This document shows, one piece after another, positions 57,575 through 64,000 of a stretch of 64,000 nt of DNA. The stretch comes from Hydrogenophaga intermedia (lineage in GTDB: Bacteria > Pseudomonadota > Gammaproteobacteria > Burkholderiales > Burkholderiaceae_C): positions 1-64,000 of the forward strand of contig NZ_JAMBNO010000008.1 in NCBI RefSeq assembly GCF_023715105.1, given 5' to 3'. Within the stretch, counting starts at the first letter, position 1. Every line of letters begins with the position of its first letter. Under the pieces are notes generated by a model that was given only the letters and a program-made list of their open reading frames with translations, was not told the origin of the DNA and did no database searches. Position numbers and translations under genes: made by a program.

Positions 57575-58057
57575 TCAGCCGGCCTGGCGCAGTGCCTGTG
57601 TGCGCTCAGCGAATTCCTGGCGCAGTTGCTTTCGCACCTGGGCCGCGGCGTGGCGGCGGCGCTCGTCGGGCGTGAACGCACGCAATGGCGGCACCGGGAC
57701 GGGTTTGCCGTCGTCGCCCATCGCCACCATGGTGAAGAAGCAGCTGTTGGCGTGCCGCACCTCCTGCGTGCGGATGTTCTCGGCCAGCACCTTGATACCG
57801 ACCTCCATGGAGGAGGTGCCGGTGTGGTTCACCGAGGCCAGGAAGGTCACCAGTTCGCCCACATGGATGGGTTGGCGGAACATGACCTGATCCACCGAGA
57901 GCGTGACCACGTACCGCCCGGCGTAGCGACTGGCACAGGCATAGGCCACCTGATCGAGCAGCTTGAGGATGGTGCCGCCGTGCACATTGCCGGAAAAGTT
58001 GGCCATGTCGGGCGTCATGAGCACGGTCATGCTCAGCTGGTGGGCGGGGAGGTCCAT
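57575..58057 (-). CDS. Acyl-CoA thioesterase (YciA/Acot type)
   Basis: 160 aa hotdog protein from ATG 58057. Signature MANFSGNVHGGTILKLLDQV, where the conserved Asp/His-Gly-Gly segment forms the active site, followed by VTLSVDQVMFRQPIHVGEL. It hydrolyses medium or long acyl-CoAs. The start lies 25 bp within the mrpG end in another frame. Confidence 0.9.
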   Translation of the reverse strand: MDLPAHQLSMTVLMTPDMANFSGNVHGGTILKLLDQVAYACASRYAGRYVVTLSVDQVMFRQPIHVGELVTFLASVNHTGTSSMEVGIKVLAENIRTQEVRHANSCFFTMVAMGDDGKPVPVPPLRAFTPDERRRHAAAQVRKQLRQEFAERTQALRQAG

Positions 58058-58416
58058 GGGGGTGGGCGCGTGGCGGGCGAGGCCGGCGAATGTACACCGG
58101 GCAGCCTGTCGCCCGCCTGTCGGCGCCGGAACAGGGCGGCCCGCGCCAGCACGATGGTGGTCACCGGTGCGGTGATCGACAACACGATGATGATCAGCCA
58201 CACGTGCAGTGCCAGGCCCTGGGCGCGCAGGCTGAAATGCAGGATCGACGCGAGCGTGACGATCCATGCCGCCAGCGTGGACGCCAATGCTGGCGCGTGC
58301 ATGCGCGAGAAGAAATCGGGCAGTCGGTGCAGGCCCAGCGCAGCAATCAGCACCACCGCGCCGCTGACCAGCAGCAGCAGGCCCACGATGAGTTCGGGCC
58401 AGGGGGGCATGGTCAT
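58033..58416 (-). CDS. mrpG: Mrp antiporter subunit G
   Basis: 127 aa with three transmembrane helices. The family core LGLHRLPDFFSRMHAPALAS is clear. The C-terminal tail after about residue 98 is polar and overlaps the thioesterase start. MrpG is the last small subunit of the multi-subunit Na+(K+)/H+ antiporter. Confidence 0.92.
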   Translation of the reverse strand: MTMPPWPELIVGLLLLVSGAVVLIAALGLHRLPDFFSRMHAPALASTLAAWIVTLASILHFSLRAQGLALHVWLIIIVLSITAPVTTIVLARAALFRRRQAGDRLPGVHSPASPATRPPPWTSPPTS

Positions 58417-58691
58417 TCGATCACCTCGCCACGCAGCAGGAACTTGGCCAGTGCCACGGAGCCGATGAAGCCGAACAGCACCATCAGCAGCGCGCCCTCG
58501 AAGTACATCTCGCTGTCGTAACGGATGGCCAGCACCAGCATCACAAGCATGCCGACCACGTAGAGGAAATCGACCGCGAGCACGCGGTCCTGGGCGCTGG
58601 GGCCGCGCATGAGGCGCAGCAGGCCGATGCCCATGGCCACGAGGTAGAGAACGAGGGTGATGCCGATGGCCACCGAAAGGAATGGGCTCAT
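58413..58691 (-). CDS. mrpF: Mrp antiporter subunit F
   Basis: 92 aa, three transmembrane helices, start ATG 58691. RLMRGPSAQDRVLAVDFLYV matches the conserved MrpF loop. It overlaps mrpE and mrpG by ATGA on both sides. Confidence 0.92.
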   Translation of the reverse strand: MSPFLSVAIGITLVLYLVAMGIGLLRLMRGPSAQDRVLAVDFLYVVGMLVMLVLAIRYDSEMYFEGALLMVLFGFIGSVALAKFLLRGEVIE

Positions 58692-59176
58692 CCGAAGATC
58701 TCCAGCAGCGGCCGCTCGTAGTCGGCCTTGAAGTGGGCGATGAAGGCGGCCTCGTCGTCGAGGTCGAACACGTGGACCAGCAGTGCGCTGCCGTCGTGCG
58801 CGAGCTCGCTCCACACCGTGCCGGGTACCACCGCGGTGATCATCGCCAGCGCGGCCAGGCCGTGTGTGTCCCGCAGGTCCAGCGGCACCACCACGAAGGC
58901 GCCGTTCGGTGGATGTCGGCGGGTGCGCACCACGCCCACAGCCACGTCAATGGCCGAGCGCACCACGTCGCGCCCCACGCGCAGGATCAGCAGGACAAGC
59001 GTGCCCCAGGCGCGCAGCGGGCCGGGCGTGGGGCGCAGCGGTGACATCAGCAGCGGGGCGACCACGGCCACCATCAGGCCGAGCAGCCACTGGCCCGCAC
59101 TGCCGCTGCGCGTGAGCAGCAGCCAGCCACCCAGCAGGCCGATCGACAACCACGGTGAAGGAATCAGGCGCTTCAT
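58688..59176 (-). CDS. mrpE: Mrp antiporter subunit E
   Basis: 162 aa. Two N-terminal helices, then a cytoplasmic part; TRRHPPNGAFVVVPLDLRDT and MITAVVPGTVWSELAHDGS match the MnhE family core. ATG 59176 overlaps the mrpD stop. Confidence 0.92.
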   Translation of the reverse strand: MKRLIPSPWLSIGLLGGWLLLTRSGSAGQWLLGLMVAVVAPLLMSPLRPTPGPLRAWGTLVLLILRVGRDVVRSAIDVAVGVVRTRRHPPNGAFVVVPLDLRDTHGLAALAMITAVVPGTVWSELAHDGSALLVHVFDLDDEAAFIAHFKADYERPLLEIFG

Positions 59177-60813
59177 GGCATACCTCCGGTCGGCGACGGT
59201 ACGGTGCGCGCGCGCATCACCGCGTCGACATAGCGCTGCGGCTCGTGCAGCGCATCGGCGGTGGCGCGCGCGTAGCCGAACACCGCCTCGGCCTGCACCA
59301 CCATGAACACGGCCCCACCCAGCAACAGTGCGATCGGCAGTGTCTCGGCCACGCGCAGGCGTGGCGCAGGGCGGTCCTGCGTGGTCCAGAAGTGGCGCAC
59401 GCCCACGCGCATGAGCGCCATGGCCGCGAACAGCCCCGAGGCGATGAGCAGGGCAAACAGCGTCCAGGCGGCCACCGTGCCCAGCTCCAGCAGCGCGATG
59501 AGCATGCCGAGCTTGCCCACGAAGCCGGAGAGCGGTGGCAGCCCGGCGATGACCATGGCACAGAGCGTGAAGGCCACACCCAGGAACACCAGTGCCGCGG
59601 GAATGGCTCGACCGATCAGCACTTCCTCGTCGTCGTCGAGGTTGGCGCCTGGCGGCGGTTGCGCATCGAAGAAGGCGGGCAGGGCGTCGTTGCCGTCATC
59701 CAGGTCCTGCGGGCCTTGCTCCACCTCGCGTGCGCGCTCCAGCAGCTCCACCAGCAGGAACAGCGCACAGCCCGCCAATGTCGAGCTGGCCAGGTAGAAC
59801 AGCGCACCGCTGCTCAGGGCTGGCGCGTCGAAGCCGATGGCCGCGATCAGCGTGCCCGATGACGCGATGACGCTGTAGCCGGCGAGCCGGCCAAGCTGCT
59901 GCGAGGCGAGCATGCCGATGGCGCCGAAGGCCAGCGTGGCCAGACCACCCAAGATGAGCACGTCGCCCCCGAAGCCAGCAGAGGCGCCCACCGCATCGGC
60001 CGGAAAACACAGCGTCCACAGCCGCAGCAGGGCGTACACGCCGACCTTGGTGAGGATGGCAAACACCGCGGCCGCCGGCGCGCTGGCCGCCCCATAAGCG
60101 GGCGTGAGCCAGAAATTCAGCGGCCACAGCGCGGCCTTGGCCAGGAAGGCAACCGCCAGGATGGCCGCGCCCGCGTGCAGCAGGCCGAGATCGCGCTCGG
60201 GTATGAGCGCGATCTTGGCCGCGATGTCGGCCATGTTGAGCGTGCCCGTGACGCCGTAGAGCACCGCCACGCCGATGAGGAACAGCAGCGAGGCCACCAG
60301 GTTGATCGAGATGTAGTGCAACCCTGCGCGCACGCGTGCGATGCCGCCACCGTGCAGCAGCAGGCCGTAACTGGCGGCCAGCAGCACCTCGAAGAACACG
60401 AACAGGTTGAACAGGTCGGCGGTAAGGAAGGCGCCGTACAGGCCCATCAGCTGCAGTTGCAGCAGCACGTGGAAGTACACGCCCGCGTGCTGCCAGCGCG
60501 CCAGCGCGTAGAGCAGGGCGGCCAGGCCCACGGCGCCGGCCAGCACCGCCATCAGCGCCGAGAGCCGGTCGGCCACCAGCACGATGCCAAAGGGCACCGG
60601 CCAGTTGCCCGGCAGATAGATGCCGAATGCGGCGCTGCCTTCGGCGTGCACACGCAGCAACAGCGCCACCGCGAGCAGCAGCCCCAGGGTGGTGGAGCCG
60701 ACGTTGAGCGCGCTCTTGAGCCGCCGGTTGCCCTCGCCGAGCATGAGCATGAGCGCGGCGGTGGCCAGCGGCAGCAGCACCGGCGCGACCAGCAGGTGTT
60801 CGCTGGGCAGCAT
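59173..60813 (-). CDS. mrpD: Mrp antiporter subunit D
   Basis: 546 aa, about fourteen transmembrane helices, homologous to respiratory complex I NuoN/NuoM-type antiporter subunits. Key ion-path segments such as GLYGAFLTADLFNLFVFFEV and FLAKAALWPLNFWLTPAYGA (with the conserved Lys) are visible. ATG 60813 was chosen because a GGAG lies 8 nt upstream; a GTG one codon earlier is also possible and overlaps the mrpC stop. An insert rich in acid residues (about residues 370-400) looks cytoplasmic. Confidence 0.93.
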   Translation of the reverse strand: MLPSEHLLVAPVLLPLATAALMLMLGEGNRRLKSALNVGSTTLGLLLAVALLLRVHAEGSAAFGIYLPGNWPVPFGIVLVADRLSALMAVLAGAVGLAALLYALARWQHAGVYFHVLLQLQLMGLYGAFLTADLFNLFVFFEVLLAASYGLLLHGGGIARVRAGLHYISINLVASLLFLIGVAVLYGVTGTLNMADIAAKIALIPERDLGLLHAGAAILAVAFLAKAALWPLNFWLTPAYGAASAPAAAVFAILTKVGVYALLRLWTLCFPADAVGASAGFGGDVLILGGLATLAFGAIGMLASQQLGRLAGYSVIASSGTLIAAIGFDAPALSSGALFYLASSTLAGCALFLLVELLERAREVEQGPQDLDDGNDALPAFFDAQPPPGANLDDDEEVLIGRAIPAALVFLGVAFTLCAMVIAGLPPLSGFVGKLGMLIALLELGTVAAWTLFALLIASGLFAAMALMRVGVRHFWTTQDRPAPRLRVAETLPIALLLGGAVFMVVQAEAVFGYARATADALHEPQRYVDAVMRARTVPSPTGGMP

Positions 60814-61157
60814 CACGGCTTCTCCTCTTCGCCGTCGACGTGGTCGCCGCCGGACAAGCCACGAAGCGCCAGCAGCACCACCAGGTACAGCGCCGTGGTG
60901 GCAAAGCCGATCACGATGGCGGTCAGCACCAGCGATTGCGGCAGCGGATCGGTGTAGTGCGAGAGATCGGCCGGCACACCAGCGCGCACGATGGGCTCGG
61001 CATCCACCGACAGGCTGCCGACGCTGAAGATGAACAGATTGACGGCATAGGACAGCAAGGCCAGCCCGATGAGCACCTGGAAGGTTCGTGGGCGCAGCAC
61101 CAGCCAGACGCCGGCACCGGCCATGACGCCAATGGCAAGCGAGACGACAAGTTCCAT
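60813..61157 (-). CDS. mrpC: Mrp antiporter subunit C
   Basis: 114 aa with three helices, the NuoK-like subunit. RTFQVLIGLALLSYAVNLFI and DPLPQSLVLTAIVIGFATTA are the MrpC marks. Start and stop each overlap the neighbouring gene by one base (TGATG). Confidence 0.94.
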   Translation of the reverse strand: MELVVSLAIGVMAGAGVWLVLRPRTFQVLIGLALLSYAVNLFIFSVGSLSVDAEPIVRAGVPADLSHYTDPLPQSLVLTAIVIGFATTALYLVVLLALRGLSGGDHVDGEEEKP

Positions 61158-64000
61158 CAGTGCGCTCCCTCGGCGGCGGGTTGTTCCTCGTCGAGCGCCT
61201 CTTGCCGGCGTCGCGCGCGCAAGGACTGGTGCGCGATCGCCGTCAGCAGCAGCAAGGTGGAACCCACCACCACCGCGAACACGCCGAGATCGAAGAGGAA
61301 GGCGCTGGGCAGATGCACCTCACCCACCAGCGGCCAGGTGACGTGCGCGGTGTGCGTGGTGAGGAAGGGATAGCCCAGCGCGAGCGAGCCCAGTCCGGTG
61401 GCCAGCGCCAGCGCCAGGCCGGCGGCGATCCAGCGCGGCGGCAGCAGGTGCATGCGGTCCTCCACCCAGCGGGTGCCGCTCACCATGTACTGCGCAATGA
61501 AGGCAATGGCGACCACCAGCCCGGCCACGAAGCCGCCACCGGGCTCGTTGTGGCCACGCATGAACAAATGGAAGGCAAACACCGCGGCCACCGGCAGCAG
61601 CAGGCGCACCAGCGCGGCGGGAACGGCGAGGTAGGGCTGGGGCGTGTCGCTGTCGTCACGCGAGATCAGGTCGCTCTCCACGTTCTGCGGCACCGCGCGC
61701 TGTTGCATGGGCTGGTCGATGACCTCCACCGGTGGGCGAAAGCGCCGCAACAGGGCGTAGACGGTCACGCCCACGATGCCGAGCACGGTGATCTCGCCCA
61801 GCGTGTCGAAGGCGCGGAAGTCGACCAGCATGACGTTGACGATGTTGGTGCCGCCGCCGCCGGGCAGGGCGTTCTCGATGAAGAAGGGCGATATCGACAA
61901 AGGCGCCTGGCGCGTGAGCAATGCGTACGACAGCCCTGCCAGGCCGACGCCGATGCACACCGCGATCACAAGGTCGCGGCGGCGCCGCCACCAGACGCGG
62001 CTCTCCAGGCGCGGGTCGTCGGCCGGCACGCGCTTGGGCATCCAGCGCAGGCCGAGCAGAAACAGCACCGTGGTGACGACCTCCACGGCCAGTTGCGTGA
62101 GCGCAAGATCGGGTGCGGAGAACCACGCGAAGGTGATGCACAGCGCCAGGCCCACCACGCTGAGCATGATGAGCGCGGCCAGCCGGTGGAACTTGGCCTG
62201 CACCGCCGCGCCCACCGCGCACGCACAGCCGATGATCCACAGCAGCACGAATTCGGGTGTCACCGGCACGCGCGGTCGGTCGCCCCAGGACAGCGGCACG
62301 ACCAGTGCCGAGCCCAGGCCGGCCAGACCGGCGATCACGATCAGCCACAGCAACTGCGGCTGCAGGCGGCGCGTGCCCAGCCCACGGGCCAGGCGCCGCG
62401 CGGCGTCGGACAGCGCGGCCATCAGCCCCTCGAACACGCGCCGCCCGTTCAGGCCGAACAGGCCGGGCGCCAGGCTGTGTTCGCGCATCTTCAGGCGCCG
62501 GCCGAACAGCAGGTACACCGCCACGCCACCCGCGGTGGCGATCAGGCTCATCACCAGCGGCGTGTTGAAGCCATGCCAGACCGCCAGGCTGTAGTCGGGC
62601 AGGGTGCCGCCCACCACCGGTTGCGCGGCCGTGGCCAGCAGCGGGCCGACCGACCACGCCGGCAGTGTGCCCACCAGGATGCAGGCCAGCACCAGCAACT
62701 CCACCGGCACGCGCATCCAGTGCACGGGCTCGTGCGGCTCGCGCGGGCAGTCGGGGCGGTCGCCGAAGAACACGTCGTGTCCGAAGCGCAGCGAATAGAC
62801 CACCGCGAACACACCGGCGAGCGTGGCCAGCGCCGGCAGGCCGAATTCGATCGCCGGGTTGGCGCTCACGAACACGGTTTCGGCAAAGAACATTTCCTTC
62901 GACAGAAACCCGTTGAGCAGCGGCACGCCCGCCATCGCCGCGCAGGCCACGATGGCCAGCGTGCCGGTGATGGGCATGCTGCGGAAGAGGCCATCCAGGC
63001 GCCGCATGTCGCGCGTGCCGGTCTCGTGATCGATGATGCCCACCGACATGAACAGCGAGGCCTTGAAGGTCGCGTGGTTCATCATGTGGAACACCGCGGC
63101 CACGGCGGCGAGCGGGCTGTTGAGGCCCAGCAGCAGCGTGATGAGGCCGAGGTGGCTGATGGTGGAGTACGCGAGCAGGCCCTTCAGGTCGTTCTGGAAC
63201 ATGGCCGCATAGGCGCCGAGCAGCAGCGTGGCCAGGCCCGCACCGCCCACGATCCAGAACCATTCCGGCGTGCCCGACAGCACCGGCCACAGGCGTGCCA
63301 GCAGGAACACGCCGGCCTTCACCATGGTGGCCGAGTGCAGGTAGGCCGACACCGGGGTGGGCGCGGCCATGGCGTGCGGCAGCCAGACGTGGAACGGGAA
63401 CTGTGCGCTCTTGGTGAGCGCGCCCAGCAGCACCAGCACCAGCGCGGGCGTGTACAGCGGGTGCGCGCGCACCTGCTCGCCCGCTTGCAGCACGGCCTCG
63501 AGCTCCAGGCTGCCGACGATGTGACCGAGCAGCAGCACGCCAGCCAGCAGGCACAGCCCGCCGGTGGCAGTCACGGTGAAGGCCATGCGCGCGCCGCGCC
63601 GCGCGTCCTTGCGGTGCGTCCAGTAGCCGATCAGCAGGAAGGAGAAGACGCTCGTGAGTTCCCAGAACACCACGAGCTGCACCAGCTGACCCGACAGCAC
63701 CACACCCAGCATGGCGCCCATGAAGCCCAGCAGCAGCGAATAGAAGCGCGCGGCGGGGTCCTCGGGCGAGAGGTAGTAGCGCGCGTACACGATCACCAGC
63801 AGGCCCATGGCACTGACCAGCATCGCGAACATCCAGGCAAAGCCATCGATGCGAACGATCAGGTCCATGCCGAGCGAGGGCAGCCATGGCAGGCGCTCAG
63901 TGAGCACGGCGCCGTCGCGCACCTCGGGGTAGAGCAGGGCCAGCGGCACGGCCACCGCCAGGGCCACCAGCGCGGCCCACAGCGATTCGAGGTTGCGTGC
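61157..64000 (-). CDS. mrpA: Mrp antiporter subunit A fused to B, N-terminus cut by the window
   Basis: 947 codons are visible and the frame is still open at the right edge, so a few dozen N-terminal residues are missing. The NuoL-like region has FWELTSVFSFLLIGYW, GALTKSAQFPFHVWLPHAMA (conserved Lys) and MMNHATFKASLFMSVGIIDH. A MrpA-specific middle part follows. The last 160 residues are a MrpB domain (RGHNEPGGGFVAGLVVAIAF). An AB fusion is usual in Gram-negative Mrp/Pha systems. The complex exchanges Na+ or K+ for protons and supports alkali and salt tolerance. Confidence 0.93.
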   Translation of the reverse strand, partial: ARNLESLWAALVALAVAVPLALLYPEVRDGAVLTERLPWLPSLGMDLIVRIDGFAWMFAMLVSAMGLLVIVYARYYLSPEDPAARFYSLLLGFMGAMLGVVLSGQLVQLVVFWELTSVFSFLLIGYWTHRKDARRGARMAFTVTATGGLCLLAGVLLLGHIVGSLELEAVLQAGEQVRAHPLYTPALVLVLLGALTKSAQFPFHVWLPHAMAAPTPVSAYLHSATMVKAGVFLLARLWPVLSGTPEWFWIVGGAGLATLLLGAYAAMFQNDLKGLLAYSTISHLGLITLLLGLNSPLAAVAAVFHMMNHATFKASLFMSVGIIDHETGTRDMRRLDGLFRSMPITGTLAIVACAAMAGVPLLNGFLSKEMFFAETVFVSANPAIEFGLPALATLAGVFAVVYSLRFGHDVFFGDRPDCPREPHEPVHWMRVPVELLVLACILVGTLPAWSVGPLLATAAQPVVGGTLPDYSLAVWHGFNTPLVMSLIATAGGVAVYLLFGRRLKMREHSLAPGLFGLNGRRVFEGLMAALSDAARRLARGLGTRRLQPQLLWLIVIAGLAGLGSALVVPLSWGDRPRVPVTPEFVLLWIIGCACAVGAAVQAKFHRLAALIMLSVVGLALCITFAWFSAPDLALTQLAVEVVTTVLFLLGLRWMPKRVPADDPRLESRVWWRRRRDLVIAVCIGVGLAGLSYALLTRQAPLSISPFFIENALPGGGGTNIVNVMLVDFRAFDTLGEITVLGIVGVTVYALLRRFRPPVEVIDQPMQQRAVPQNVESDLISRDDSDTPQPYLAVPAALVRLLLPVAAVFAFHLFMRGHNEPGGGFVAGLVVAIAFIAQYMVSGTRWVEDRMHLLPPRWIAAGLALALATGLGSLALGYPFLTTHTAHVTWPLVGEVHLPSAFLFDLGVFAVVVGSTLLLLTAIAHQSLRARRRQEALDEEQPAAEGAH

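Noticed and set aside
61656..63887. 743-codon open frame inside mrpA, same strand, other frame
   Set aside because: Arg/Ala/Gly-rich frame-shifted reading of a membrane protein gene with no domain of its own.

Overview
The window is high-GC DNA that reads as chromosome of a betaproteobacterium, most likely Burkholderiales close to Comamonadaceae (Hydrogenophaga, Acidovorax or Variovorax type). The reasons are the gene content, the order ribE-ribBX-ribH-nusB-aminotransferase-ybgC-tolQRA, a Tct-type tricarboxylate transporter with its TctDE-like two-component system, and GC-rich palindromic intergenic repeats. Coding density is very high. Many genes are joined by ATGA, GTGA or TGATG stop/start overlaps. 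No prophage, integrase, transposase gene or CRISPR array was seen.

Layout. 1-5849 (minus): riboflavin genes, nusB, a PLP aminotransferase, ybgC and tolQRA (tolA cut by the window edge). 5944-12386 (minus): minor type IV pilin cluster fimT-pilV-pilW-pilX-pilY1-pilE. 12489-15328 (minus): glyA-nrdR-ribD. 15563-17119: a lytic transglycosylase gene with a good sigma70 promoter and, facing the other way, an apparent small structured RNA ending in a strong intrinsic terminator. 17120-23586 (plus): a DUF748/AsmA-like giant and a DUF349 protein. 23576-26903 (minus): a TPR protein, two cyclophilins, lpxH and mtfA. 27123-33616 (plus): cysS, a 3-methyladenine glycosylase, accA, tilS, lysC, tRNA-Ser(GCT) and an EamA transporter. 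33624-39338: hslR-tctE-tctD divergent from tctCBA.

39339-47463 is the most unusual part. Two related palindromic elements share an 80-nt core but have different, internally compensated arms. They precede a sigma54 activator gene. Directly behind that gene lie three palindromic sites, a possible IHF site and a near-consensus -24/-12 promoter, which drive a complete branched-chain-type ABC importer and an alpha/beta hydrolase. A REP pair separates the binding-protein gene from the other transporter genes.

47481-64000: hemH, a HAD phosphatase, a GST, an SH3 protein, squalene genes hpnD-hpnE, a HiPIP, a compact archaic chaperone-usher pilus cluster (four genes), a hotdog thioesterase, and a Mrp-type Na+/H+ antiporter operon (fused mrpAB, C, D, E, F, G) running off the right edge. 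Gene identities rest on recognising family motifs in the translations; no database search was run.
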